A stretch of 64,000 nt of DNA from Pratylenchus scribneri (lineage: Eukaryota > Nematoda > Chromadorea > Rhabditida > Pratylenchidae). The stretch covers positions 2,914,001-2,978,000 of the forward strand of contig JAQSEB010000001.1 of assembly GCA_030063045.1 (NCBI GenBank), given 5' to 3'. The position numbers and the translations under genes are program-made. Of the stretch, positions 22,047-33,479 are shown one piece after another. Position 1 is the stretch's first letter. Each line of letters opens with the position of its first letter. The notes under the pieces were generated by a model. The model saw only the letters and a list, made by a program, of their open reading frames with translations, searched no databases and was not told where the DNA came from.

Positions 22047-24901
22047 ATGACATCTCTTCAAAAGCAATTGAAGAAATTAAAAAAGGCTCCAACCCAAGCA
22101 TTGGCCGTAGAGCGGGATTATTCTTCATTGCTTTTCACAAAACAGGAAGCTGCAGGACATGACAAAGAAGAATATTATAAAATTGGTTTATTATTAATAC
22201 TAAATAAAATAAATTTAAATTAAACTTAAGGTCTAACTGGTTTGGCCGGTATGAAGGCCTTGGATGATGATTTTGACACATATGAGCCGGAATTATTCCA
22301 AAAAGACAAATTGAAATTTAATCGAGCAACGCTGGGCAAGGAAGAGGCCCAAGAATTGGATGCAAAATTGGAGGCAATTATTTTGCGACTTTCCCCATAT
22401 TTTCATCATCAATGCTGCAGACAATTGTTGGAGTGGTTAATTCAAAATTATCAAGTAAATTTACCAATTCCCAAATTCATTTTTAATATTAATTTTAAGG
22501 TGCATTCATACAATGCCGAATTGCTATTCCTCACATTTCTGCCCTATCATTCCACAAATTCATTCGGCCGATTAATTCATATTCTCAAATTCAATTCACC
22601 GGACATGGATTGGATTGCCGAATATCAAAAAGATTCATCGCCAATTCCGTTGGACATTCTTTGTTTGTTAATTTCATCAAAAAATTCCAAAATTAATTTA
22701 AAATATTTTTTAGGTCGGGCCTGCCAATCTGCTCATTCATTTTGGCTAATTTCCTCAATTTCTTCATTTGTCCAAAAAATGTTTGAATTTTTGGATGAGG
22801 AATATTTGGATGCAAAAATCGGACAAATTTATTTCACATTTTTGGTTTCACTTTTTGGCACTTTAATTGAAAATAATTCGGCCGGAAATATTGATGAACA
22901 ATTTCTCTCTCGACTCATTCCATTCCTTGGAATTGCATTAAAGTATTTTTAAAATATTTAATTAGAATTAATTATCTTATTTCAGGTCAAAAGTTGATTC
23001 CCTCAAATATGCTGGAATTATGATTTTTTCCGTTTTGGTGATGAATATCAATTTAACCCAAGAAACAGTACAAAGCTTTTTGAAGCTTCTCTTCTATAAA
23101 ATTAAACCAGGAATGTGCGAATTAATTTTGAAAACGGCCAATTTAATTTGTGAACGTTCAGCAGAAATTGAGGAATTACCAAAAAAGTGAGCGAAAAATA
23201 ATTAAAAATTAAATAAATTTTAATATTTTAAGGTCAATTTTGCGAATGGTCAACAAAAGTGAGGAATTGGAATTGACAAATCAAATTGTAAATTTGATGA
23301 CAAAATTTGACATGACCGCATTCACAATTAAATTTTGGAAAATAATTATTGACGAATTGAAAAATGGTTGAATCAAATTTAATTAAAATTAAATTTGAAT
23401 TTATTCAGCAGAAAATACGGACGAAGAAATGACCCAAATGTACACAAAATTATTGATTGATACAATGGATTTGGGTGTGATGGATGATGGGCAAGCATAT
23501 TCAGCAATTGGCAATTTAATGGATTTATTGGGAAATGGAATTATTAAAGAAGAATTGGGGAAACATATTCGAGCAATGATCATTCGATTTCCAATGGCAT
23601 CCGACAAAATCAAATGGGAAAGAGGGGAGGAAGAAATTGGAAAGTTGATGAAGGAATGCAATATTCAAAAATATGAAGTGAGTTTAAATTAAATGATAAA
23701 TAATATTTAAATAAAATTACATTTAAATTATACCAGAAATTTCTGATTTGTCTGTAATTCTGATTTTCGATTGTAATTGTAATTCTGATTTGCGATTGTA
23801 ATTGTAATTCTGATTTGCGATTGTAATTGTAATTCTGATTTGCGATTGTAATTGTAATTCTGATTTGCGATTGTAATTGTAATTCTGATTTGCGATTGTA
23901 ATTCTGATTTGCGATTGTAGTTGTAATTCTGATATGCGATTGTAATTGTAATTCTGATTTGCGATTGTAATTGTAATTCTGATTTGCGATTGTAATTGTA
24001 ATTCTGATTTGCGATTGTAATTGTAATTCTGATTTGCGATTGTAATTGTAATTATGATTTGCGATTGTAATTGTAATTCTGATTTGCGATTGTAATTGTA
24101 ATTCTGATTTGCGATTGTAATTGTAATTCTGATTTGCGATTGTAATTGTAATTCTGATTTGCGATTGTAATTGTAATTCTGATTTGCGATTGTAATTGTA
24201 ATTCTGATTTGCGATTGTAATTGTAATTCTGATTTGCGATTGTAATTGTAATTCTGATTTGCGATTGTAATTGTAATTCTGATTTGCGATTGTAATTGTA
24301 ATTCTGATTTGCGATTGTAATTGTAATTCTGATTTGCGATTGTAATTGTAATTCTGATTTGCGATTGTAATTGTAATTCTGATTTGCGATTGTAATTGTA
24401 ATTCTGATTTGCGATTGTAATTGTAATTATGATTTGCGATTGTAATTGTAATTCTGATTTGCGATTGTAATTGTAATTCTGATTTGCGATTGTAATTGTA
24501 ATTCTGATTTGCGATTGTAATTGTAATTCTGATTTGCGATTGTAATTGTAATTCTGATTTGCGATTGTAATTGTAATTCTGATTTGCGATTGTAATTGTA
24601 ATTCTGATTTGCGATTGTAATTGTAATTCTGATTTGCGATTGTAATTGTAAATTCTGATTGTAAATTCTCTGATCATGATTTTTGTGTTTTTTGTTAATC
24701 CCGGAAATACCATTATCTTTTATTCATAAAATCAAACCAATTAACTTTTAATTTTATCCATTTTATATTATATTGTAAAAATTATTTTAGATGGGAACAT
24801 TCGAAATGGAGGAGGAAGGGCAAAAGCAGCAAAAGAAGAATGACGGAAAGAAAAGGAAACGAAAAAGTGACAAAGAAGACGAAGAAATCAAATTGGGTTG
24901 A
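22047..24901 (+). CDS. HEATR1: HEATR1/UTP10-like U3 snoRNP protein, N-terminal part only
   Basis: It starts MTSLQKQLKKLKKAPTQAL and continues SSLLFTKQEAAGHD, LSPYFHHQCCRQLLEWLIQ, SYNAELLFLTFLPYH and GRLIHILKF, matching the N-terminus of HEATR1/UTP10, a HEAT-repeat protein of the small-subunit processome needed for 18S rRNA maturation. After about 600 residues the frame crosses an intron filled by the 25-bp array (about 23677-24790). It then ends with a Lys/Glu-rich exon (MGTFEMEEEGQKQQKK, KRKRKSDKEDEEIK) and a stop at 24901. Known family members are about 1,600-2,200 residues, so two thirds is missing. Either the gene is truncated or split, or the last exon continues through a GTTGAT donor into a distant exon. 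Downstream DNA to 31 kb shows no plus-strand HEAT exons. Confidence 0.82.
23747..24668 (-). repeat. 25-bp tandem array, copy 4 (most uniform)
   Basis: About 920 bp of reverse-orientation repeats. Nearly all units are the full 25 bp. Only a few substitutions occur, such as GATATGCG near 23932 and AATTATGATT near 24051 and 24426. It sits inside the last intron of the HEATR1-like gene. The uniformity suggests recent expansion. Confidence 0.97.
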
Positions 24902-24962
24902 TTTAATTCAATATTAAAATTGTTGTTGATTTAATATTTATTTTATTTGTTATAAAAATAAA

Positions 24963-25631
24963 TCATGGCACAACCCAATTTGGGGTATCCTTTCCCATCA
25001 TCCAACACCAATAGTCAACAATGAATTCCACCTTTTTCATATTCACATTTCCTCTCCTTTCTCCAAATAAACAACATCTTTTGCCAAAACATTCCATCAC
25101 ATCATCAACCCCGCAAGTGTAAAGAACATCACCATTTGGACGAATTAAGCACAAATATGGGGACTGGTGGAGTTTATAACGGCCAATGATTTTGCTGAAC
25201 AAATAAAACAATTAAATAAATAATTAATTTTTCCAACCAAACTGCACATTTTCCATGCACCAATTCTCCATCATTCCCAATGTTATTTTTATTGTGTTTA
25301 GTGTAGAGCCAATCAGTGCCATATTCATCCATTCCTTCCTTTTCTCCATTCATAGCCATATCCGGCATAAAAACAATTTCGATTCGTTTTGTCCCAGAAT
25401 TTGCGGCATCATAAAATTTTTTCAATTGATGAACAAATTTGACACTTTTTTTGCTTGAATCCGAGAAGAATAGGACAGTGACTAGACCCTGAGGGAAAAT
25501 TCATTTGTTATAATGAAAATGGAAGAAATAATCTGTACTTTTAATTCAATATTCGGGAATACTTGTTGGCTGCCATTTCTTTTTAAATCCAATAAATCCT
25601 CCCTCATCATTTCGGTCAAAAATTGGGACAT
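24963..25631 (-). CDS. Nucleoredoxin-like thioredoxin-fold protein with altered active site
   Basis: It starts at 25631 (MSQFLTEMMREDLLDL) and stops at 24963, with two short introns. The order GLVTVLFFSDSSKKCVKFV, QLKKFYDAA, IEIVFMPDMAMN and then KIIGRYKLHQSPYLCLIRP and NGDVLYTCGVDD follows the nucleoredoxin/tryparedoxin fold (LYFSA.WCPPC..F, IVFVS.D, PTL.LI...G). The WCxxC active site reads SSKKC, so the first Cys is a Ser and a normal dithiol cycle is not possible. The cis-Pro equivalent is SPYL. Function could be non-redox binding. Its 3' end is 61 bp from the 3' end of HEATR1, tail to tail. Confidence 0.75.
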
Positions 25632-25861
25632 TTTTAAAAAGAAATTTCCTCGTTAACTTTTGGAATGAATGAAAGAATTGGCCAAAAAAATCATCAAAAA
25701 ATGGAGGCGTGAATCAGAAGCAAAAAGAAGCCTTTCTTTATAGTCAGGTGGAGGCAAAATTGAATGGAATTGAGGTGAAGGAGGAATGAATAATCATCAA
25801 AGTCAAAGAGCCATTCATTTTATTTGATAAATAAAAATAATACATTTTGAATGAATGAATG

Positions 25862-26996
25862 TCAAATACAAAGAATATCGTGTAAATTGTGTTTGTCAGA
25901 AAGATGGCCAGAATCGCCGGCTGCCAAACAATCACCGATGAATCCCAATTCGGCCCTAATGCCGGTAGCCTCCACCAATCTTGTCAAACAAATTGCCAAA
26001 TGTCCGTCCTTTTCGCCATTCTTTTTCCAAATGAATTTGCCGGATCCAATTGGCATTGTATTCCTCCTTCCACTTTTTTCCATTTCTTCCACCTTTTCTC
26101 CATTTCCCTCAATTTTCATCAAATTTTTCTTCCACCTCCACTGATCCTTCATTTTGGGCAATGCCGAAATTCGAATGGATTTGCCGGGGATTGGAAGGAA
26201 TAATGAAAATTGTGCATTTTTGCCATCAATTTTGCCCTCATTAATTCGATATTTGCTAATTGTGCATTGGCCCATATAATCCAATTGGCCGGTCATCGCA
26301 AAATGAATGGCCGAAATTGGCGATCCATGGCTGACCACCACCAAATTTCCTATAAAAAAAGTGAAAATATTCAAATATTCTCCATTCATTCGCCCACCGC
26401 TTAATTCGCCCAAAACATTTTTCAATGTTCCAATGACTCGCCGAAAACAACAAAAATTTGTGCATTCATTTTTGGGCAAATTTTCGGGTAGAAAAAATTG
26501 TTTATAATTGAAGTGAATAGGCAAATTTGGATAAATTTCTCTAAAAATGTGGGAAAATTGGAATTTAATTTGGCTAAATGAGGGGGCACCGAATTTCATC
26601 ATAGTCAAGGGATCCAGGTGGACTTTGGCAGGCATTCAAAGATTCACAAAATCCAGGCTCAATTAACATTTTTGGGAATTGGCCATTTTGTGCCAATTTG
26701 GCCAAAATTTGTTGGGCCGTTTGAAGGCATCGAGTGAATGGGGAGCAAAGGATGAATTCAATTTTGGCCGATTCTGCCGACAATTTTTGGCCAACTTCCG
26801 ATGCTTGGATTAAGCCACGGGCACTGCAAAATAATTAAAAATGAATCGAAATGGATGGAATTGAATGCCTCAACGGTGGATCATCCCATTGGCCTCGAGG
26901 CAATGAGCCATTTTTGCGCCAATTTTGGTCAATATTATCCACTCTTTCTCCATGCCGAATCACCCAAATTAGTCGAGACGAACCGGAATTGGACAT
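25862..26996 (-). CDS. Histidine phosphatase (phosphoglycerate mutase/UBASH3-like)
   Basis: It starts at 26996 and reaches LIWVIRHGERVDN within 20 residues; RHGE is the catalytic histidine motif of the family. QWDDPPLSARGLIQASEVG, FILCSPFTRCLQTAQQIL and the second catalytic block LVVVSHGSP follow, in the order known for UBASH3/ecdysteroid-phosphatase-like proteins, which nematodes have in several copies. Intron 1 (26824-26868) has a GC donor (TTGAG/GCATTC). Introns near 26541-26589 and before LVVVSHG are GT-AG. After SHGSPISAIHFAMTGQ the open frame runs on to 25862 with a Lys/Glu-rich insert that may partly be unspliced intron, so the C-terminal end is less certain. Confidence 0.83.
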
Positions 26997-27694
26997 TTTT
27001 TAAATTGGAAGGAATAAAGTCCAAAGATAAATTTATGTACTAAAATAAGGAGAATAATGAAATGATGGAGGAGGTGGGAAGGGGGTATATGATAAAATCT
27101 GAATCGATTCTTTGCCCTTTTTGCCTTTTAAAAATGGGGAAATATTGCAAAAATGGACTGACTTGACTATGGGAAGGAGGAAAATATGCTGATGAATGAG
27201 GTCAAAATTGACTGAATAAGTATATTTATTTGTTTACAAAAATAAATTGCTTTTTGGTCGATGAAAAATGATCGAAAATTGCTGGGAATTTTTGATATTC
27301 CCGTGGAAAAATTGATTGGAGTTTATCGAATAAAGAATGAATGGATTTTATGGGGGAGAAAGTTGAACTTGGGGGAATGGAGACGAATGAATGGGAAAAT
27401 GTTTGACCTAAACATTTGTGGGCTTTTCCCTTTGAAATTTACGTCATTAAGCAGACCCACCTTCCTCCCCCCATCTTTCACGTCATCCAACTTCTTCTTT
27501 GCCTTTTGCACCCAAAATGATTCACCAACCAACGTTGATCCCCAACCAATTTAATGTCCATTTTATGTCTCCAAAAATGGTCATCGATCAATTCATCCTC
27601 CTTCCTCCAAATCACAATCCCCGCCTAAACCAAATCATCGTCAATTCCACCACAAATCCATCCATTATCCCCTTTCCCATCCAAACCTAATTCA
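26997..27694. other. Divergent intergenic region
   Basis: This separates the phosphatase (-) from the astacin gene (+). It is AT-rich at 27000-27350 and CCATT/CCAAT-rich near the astacin start. Open frames here are short and overlap on both strands; no gene is supported. Confidence 0.5.
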
Positions 27695-30600
27695 ATGTTT
27701 GCGCATTCCATTTTCATTCTTCTTTTCATCATTTTCGCCCTTTTCTTTTGCCATCATTGGACGATTGGGGAAAGGACGAGAAAAGCGAGCAAAGGAGAAT
27801 TGGAAAGAATAAAAAGATTAATCAATGAAAAAGCCCGAAGGGAATTTGCCCAAAATGATGCCATCAAAATGGCAGAACCACCTCCACGGAATGAGGCGGC
27901 CAAAAGGCATCATGATGAATTGGCGGTGAATGGGCCGGATGGAGAATATTTGGAGGTGGAAATTTGGGGACAAAATGAATGGGGAATATTTTAATGGGTA
28001 AAGGGCGATTTGGAATTGGCCGAATGGCAGGCACAAAAATTGGCCAAACAAATTGGAGGCCATTTGAGACGGAGGAAAAGGAGAAAAGTTGGACGAGTGA
28101 GTTTTGGGGCAAATTATGAAGCCATCCCTTTTCCCCTCCCCCTTTTGGAACCTTTCTACAAACGATGGGAAAAGCGACGGCCAATCAGCTTTGATTTTGC
28201 CGAAAATGTGCCCGAAAATACTCGACAAAAAATTGGCCAAGCTTTGGGAATATGGCAAAGGGAAACATGTTTACGGTTTGCGGAAGGTGGACCCGAAATT
28301 GATCGATTGGAATTCTTCGATGGCGGCGGATGTTCCTCATTCGTTGGAAGGGCCGGTGGCACCCAAGTTTGAGGCCACCCATTTTATGCCATCCAATCCA
28401 CTGTTTTAATAGGGAATTTCGATTGCCACTCCAGGCTGCGATTTTGTTGGAATAATAGCCCACGAAATTGGCCATGCCCTCGGCGTATTCCATGAACAGG
28501 CGCGGCCGGACCAGCCCCGGCATATTTCCGTCCATTATAAGTACCCATTCATTTGCCCTTTTGCCTATCAAATCCTCCCCAAATTCAGTAATATTCCATT
28601 GAGTCGATGGAATAATTTCCAGCCGGTCAGCGACGATCAAGCACAAACACTTGGACTTCCATACGATCCGGGTATGCCAAAACCATTTATTTAACCGAAA
28701 TTTGCAGTCTATTATAAACAAATTTGTAGCCAAATCCCCATCCTCCGAGATCTAAAGTTTAGCTTAAATCCGAGATCCGTCCTCCGAGTATTTAAAATCT
28801 TAATCTTAAATTAGTTCTGTCAATGCCAATGTCAAGGGAACTTTCCTATTCATCCTACTGTATCCCCAATTTTTGCCCAAGTATCACGCCTCCCTATAAT
28901 TTATATTTTACCTCAAGCCTTTTTTTTTAAACCCGCCCTTTTCCTTTCCTGCTGTATTCTTTTTCCTTCACATTTTTATCAAATTTTGTTGCATTAAGAT
29001 AATTTAAAGCTGATTCGTCTCTAATCCCTCTCCCATTCCTTGGGCCACTGGAGGATTATTAGGCCTCCGGTGAAGGCCAGGATGATAGTCTTTTGACCAG
29101 CTCTTGCTCTAAACAATTTTAGCCCTAAATCTTTAGCCTAGATTGGGAATTGGGATTAGTAATCGTTATATATTTTTTATCATTTTTGGTAAAGGCCGCA
29201 AACTTGGGTCAACAAATTTCGTCATAAGAATCATTTTTGGGTATTTCAAGGTTCCGTAATGCATTATGGACCATATGGATTTGCATCGGATCAATTTCGG
29301 CCCACCATTTCCACCCTGGATCCACATTGGCAATCCACAATTGGCCAACGCGCTGGGCCAAGTTTTTTGGACTTTCAATCAGTCAATTCCATCCATTTTC
29401 ATTCAAAAATATATTATTTAGATTAATGAGGCCTATTCCTGTTCCGAACATTGTCCCCGGCCTTTGCCCCACTGCCAACATGGCGGATATCCACATCCGA
29501 ATGATTGCTTCCGTTGTCAATGTCCAACCGGATTTTCCGGTCAATTTTGCCATTTGGTCCAGCCAACTTCTTGCGGATCCACAATTCAAGTTCATCCAAT
29601 TCCAAAATTATCAAATTTAATTTTGCCTCCCCATTTTCAGCTTTCCACCGACCAATCTTTGATCTTTTCCCCAAACCATCCTTCCCCATTTCCACCCGAA
29701 TTGGATTGCATTTGGCTTCTGAAGGCCCCACCCGGAGGGCATGTTTTCCTCCAATTTGTGGACCAATTCCTCTACAATTGTGAAGACACTTGCGACAAAT
29801 CATTTGTCGAACTCAAAACTGGGCCAGATTTTCGAGTGACCGGATACAGGTGAGGGAGGAAAAGGCAAATTGGGAGGGAAAAATGGAAATGAACAGATTT
29901 TGCTGTGCGGTGGCCCCCTCAACGGCATTTCGTTCGGCTGGCACCGAAATGGTGGTCATCCATTCTGCGGGCATTGGCCAAAGCACCGATGGATTCAAAG
30001 CACGAATTTGGAGTGATTTGGATTGGAAAGAATCGACGGAAGGCAATGAAAAAGTTGGAATAAGGGGAAAATGGGGCAAAATTCACAAAATAAATTTAGC
30101 CAAATTGGATTGACAGTGAACAATTTGGGGAGAGAGGAAATGGACGAGGGGAAGGAAGGCAAAGGCCAACAAATGTGGAAACGGTGACAATTCCATTGGC
30201 CACCACCACTGAAATGCCACCAACAACAATGGAAACAACAACATCGATGAAAGTGGAATTGGGGTTGGGGAATTGGGAGAGCACAACCACAAATGGCAGC
30301 ACAACAACAATTTGGACAGAAACAACAATAAAAGAGGAGGGGAAAGAAGGTTGGTTGTTGGAATATATTCCACAATTTATGTTATGTGCTTATTTTAGTT
30401 TCGCCGTCGCCCATTTCTGGCACCCCATTTCCGGCAACTTTGTTTACAACAAATTGCAGTTGTCAAGAATGGTCGGAATGGAGTGAATGTTCCCAAATGT
30501 GTGGTGGATGCGGTCGAAGAAGGCGAAAACGTCAATGCCCTCCGGATCAGCCACTTTGCCAGGTTGAAGAACGAAGAATGTGCAATACGGAAGCATGCCC

Positions 30601-30933
30601 GACTGGCACCAATTTCCTCTTCAATAATGCCGAATTTCAGTCAGCCAAAATGTCTCTTTAACAATTATTCCCTACTCTCATTTTAGCCTCCTTTGGAAAG
30701 GTTGCTGTATTGGATTATTCCCTCGAAATTCTTCTTCTACAATTCCCGAATCTTCCTCCGCCGCCACTACCGTAGAATGTGGCCCACTTGACACAAATGA
30801 AAATGCCTTTTTACGGATTATTTCCACTTTGCTCAGTTCGCAAGATGGGAAAAAGAAATTGACAAATGGGACAAGGAAAAATGAACACAAAATGGAAACA
30901 TTGTTGGGGAGGAGACGGACGGGGGAACATTAA
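27695..30933 (+). CDS. Astacin metalloprotease, EGF-CUB-TSP1 type (NAS-35/36/37 group)
   Basis: Signal peptide (FAHSIFILLFIIFALFFCHH), a propeptide, then a basic furin-like site (RRRKRRK) before the catalytic domain. The zinc motif is complete: HEIGHALGVFHEQARPD near 28460, and the Met-turn is SVMHYG near 29255. An EGF-like module (CPTGFSGQFC), a CUB domain (LDCIWLLKAPPGG, TGYRFCC), a Thr-rich linker, and one thrombospondin type 1 repeat (QEWSEWSECSQMCGGCG) follow. The tail has CCIGLFPRN. This order is nematode astacin subgroup V, which includes the collagen C-proteinase DPY-31 and the moulting proteases NAS-36 and NAS-37. A role in cuticle processing or moulting is inferred. The intron at about 28674-29250 carries a family A repeat in reverse. 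Confidence 0.92.
28816..29162 (-). repeat. Interspersed element family A, copy 2
   Basis: The reverse-strand copy begins with the complement of GGATTAGT near 29160 and ends in TCTGTCAATGCCAATG near 28816. It shares TCCTATTCATCCTACTGTA with the right end of the other copies, and AGCCTAGATT, CTCTTGCTC and GGCCACTGGAGG with the left half of the 43-kb copy. It lies in an intron of the astacin gene. Confidence 0.7.
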
Positions 30934-30975
30934 AAATAAAATGAATGATAATCTGATATTTGATGGTATTTAATT

Positions 30976-31467
30976 TAGGGTTCAGCGGTACCGCAGTACC
31001 GGTCGGTACTGGTACCGAAGTACCGGCCTTTGGCCAGTACCGGTACCGATTTTGCCAGTACCGGTACCGACATCGGTACTACCGGTACCGTTTTTTCAAC
31101 TCGGTACTAGTCGGTACTGACAAGCACCCCCTAAAATGACATTTTTGGTCAAATTTTATTTTTTTTTTAATTTTTTTCTTAAAATGAAAATTTCAGTCAA
31201 ATTTAAATCTTTTATGAAGTTATTTTTTATTTCTCTGTATCAAAAATTTTTGATTTTTGAAAGAAAAAAAATTGATTTTTTAAAAATTTTTATGATTTTT
31301 TACCATTTTTTCTCCAGTACCGTCAGTACCGACTAGTACCGGTACCGACCGGTGCCGAGTACCGGTACCGACCCTAAACCCAGTACCGGTACCGAATACC
31401 GAGTAGGCTGGTACCGGCAAGTACCGGTACCGATTTTGGTCCAAAGTACCGGTACCGCTGAACCCTA
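30976..31467. mobile_element. hAT-type MITE, 492 bp
   Basis: The ends are inverted repeats TAGGGTTCAGCGGTACCG / CGGTACCGCTGAACCCTA. The element is flanked by the perfect 8-bp direct repeat ATTTAATT (30968-30975 and 31468-31475), the target-duplication size of hAT transposons, whose termini often start TAGGG. The arms are built of many copies of the palindrome-rich motif AGTACCGGTACCG; the centre is T-rich with no transposase. It inserted about 40 bp after the astacin stop codon. Confidence 0.88.
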
Positions 31468-31857
31468 ATTTAATTTATCGATTAGTAGTGGTTAAGTGAT
31501 TTGTCCTAAACCATATTACTCAACCGATAGAACTCATTAAAGATGTGTCGAATTAGTATATAATTTGTCATGGTTTGGTCAAACAAAATTAAGGGTGTTA
31601 AACCGTTTAAACCATCTCATGGCTTTGGATTAAAATTGCTTAAACCTAAGCCGAATCATTATCATTTATCAAGCGGTGAGTCTTGGAGAAATCTATCAAT
31701 TGGCTAGAGGATTTGGAGGTTTAGGGCAAACTAATAAACCGCTAATATCTTTTCGCCTTTTTAAATATTTCCCATTTGATTGATTGATGTGAATTAATTT
31801 ATTCAAATTACAAAATAAAAACAATATAAAATCAACATTAATTAATTTAATCTGCAT
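31468..31857. other. Intergenic region
   Basis: AT-rich DNA between the astacin 3' end plus MITE and the small-gene cluster. It has repeated AAACC(A/G)TTT-like words (31510-31640). I see no gene. Confidence 0.5.
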
Positions 31858-32147
31858 TTATTCTTCATTATTTTGCCCAAATGCTGCCTTATATTCTTCC
31901 AGCCTCTTCCTCTGTTCCATATATTCGGCAAGGTTTTGGTATTGTTGTTCACTGTGCGAATGCGATATTCGATGCCTTCAAATTCAATTTATTTTAAATA
32001 TAATTTAAATATTAAAAAGCACCTCACTGCAGTTGTCCTTTTCTCTTTTTTCCTATTAATATCCCAAAGGACGAGGTAAATTGTGGAAACCATGAAAAAG
32101 AATGAACCGGCCATGAAAATTGGTCCTCGTAAATGTTTTTTGGTCAT
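31858..32147 (-). CDS. Short single-pass membrane protein, reading frame uncertain
   Basis: The start at 32147 gives MTKKHLRGPIFMAGSFFFMV and a transmembrane segment, then NRKKREKDN. A second exon (from about 31980) is best read as EYMEQRKRLEEYKAAFGQN with a stop at 31858. The only plausible donor (CTGCA/GTGAGG) with the acceptor TTTGAAG puts the second exon in a different frame (GIEYRIRTVNNN), so one base may be missing or the splice site is not where I place it. Size and layout (N-terminal membrane helix, charged helical tail) loosely recall PET117-type cytochrome oxidase assembly factors; this is a weak guess. It is the third of three close same-strand genes. Confidence 0.5.
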
Positions 32148-32302
32148 TTGTTGTCTTCGGAATTATTCAAAAATATGAATAAATTAAAAAAAAAAATATG
32201 AAAGGAATAATAATTGAATTCTTTTACAAATATGACAATAATTAATTTATTTTGTAAATTTATTGAGATCGTCATAAAATTAATATAATTTATTTCTTTT
32301 CA

Positions 32303-32807
32303 TCATTTTTGTTGGTGTCCATCATTCCTCTGCTGATTATGAGAATTCACTAAATAAAAATTTAATTAATTAATTAAAATAAAATTGAATGAACCTTGTT
32401 TTGATTGTTGATATTCCGCCGTACATTCCTTGGCAATTGCCTTTTTGAAGTGGAGGATTCGCCGAAAAATTGAATCCAAATCTGATTTTGCTTGCAAAAT
32501 TTGTTCTTTGTTTGTGGCGAAATCCTTCCTCGCTTTTTCCAATCTTTTTTCGGCCAAAGTGCAACAATTCACCAACATTTCATTGGTTTTTTCGAAACGT
32601 TCCAATCTTAAATGGCAAAATATGAAATTGGCCACATTTATTATTAACTAACGCTCTTTTCTGTCCCCGAATAATGTCCTCAATATTGCCACTGTCCACT
32701 TGCGATTTAATTGATTCAATGAATGTTTCCTCCTTTATTGGCGATCCATCGGAGGATGCCTTTGATGGAGTTTTGCTTTGGCCATAATTGGCTGTTGAAT
32801 TTGGCAT
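32303..32807 (-). CDS. KXD1: KxDL motif protein 1 (BORC subunit)
   Basis: Three exons from MPNSTANYGQSKTPSK (32807) to a stop at 32303. The signature region is clear: DIIRGQKRALERFEKTNEML, then AKSDLDSIFRRILHFKKAI, which includes the KxDL motif (KSDL) and DSIFRRI exactly as in KXD1. KXD1 belongs to the BORC complex that positions lysosomes and synaptic vesicle precursors by recruiting ARL8. An open frame extends upstream to 32891 but has no ATG. An AG (CGATCAG) about ten bases before the chosen ATG suits trans-splicing. The upstream gene ends 189 bp away, and the downstream one starts about 155 bp away, which suggests an operon. Confidence 0.88.
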
Positions 32808-32995
32808 AATTTCCACTGATCGATTTGGGTATTGGCAAATTTGATTTAATTTGGTAAAAATATTTGAATCGACAAATTCGAATGAATTCAAAGAATAAAA
32901 AAAGCAAAATTTTTATCAAAATCAACTTTAATGAATATAATTGAAGAATCGATTCCTAACTTTATTTAATCATCCAAACAATTCTTCTCTTCTGT

Positions 32996-33397
32996 TCAGA
33001 CCTTTTGAACGAGCACATTCAATTTTCCTTCCTTCCTCAATTTGCGTCTTTCCTCGAGTTGTTCCTTCAATTCATCCGAAAATTCCTCGGTCACATCTGG
33101 ACGATTTTTGTCGAGATTAATCATTACATAGGTCGGGTAAGACATCATGATGACAAATACGGCGCTGAACATTCCCAAATGTTGCTAAAAATGGAGGCAT
33201 GAATTTATTTATACATAATTGATAATCAAACAAACCCAAACTGTCATGTGATTTTGTGGCGGTGCCGGAATTTCGTATCGTTTGAAGTATGTACGTTTCG
33301 ATTGGACCATCAATGCATTCCGCAATTGTAAAGTTGATGAAGTCTTTGGGAAAGAAGTCGCATTTTTGAGCACATAACGCGGGATGACCGGTAACAT
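32996..33397 (-). CDS. Short, probably mitochondrial, single-pass membrane protein
   Basis: Two exons (33397 to about 33236, then from about 33184) give a basic N-terminus suited to mitochondrial import (MLPVIPRYVLKNATSF, then QSKRTYFKRYEIPAPP). A transmembrane helix (MFSAVFVIMMSYPTYVMINL) and a charged C-terminal helix (EFSDELKEQLEERRKLRKEG) follow. About 115 residues. This layout is typical of small respiratory-chain subunits, but I do not recognise which. It heads the three-gene minus-strand cluster. Confidence 0.7.
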
Positions 33398-33479
33398 TAT
33401 ATTATTTATTATCTATAAATATATAAAAAAACTATTTAATTAAATTAGAATTTTTTAATTTGTATATTAGGAACCTGCA

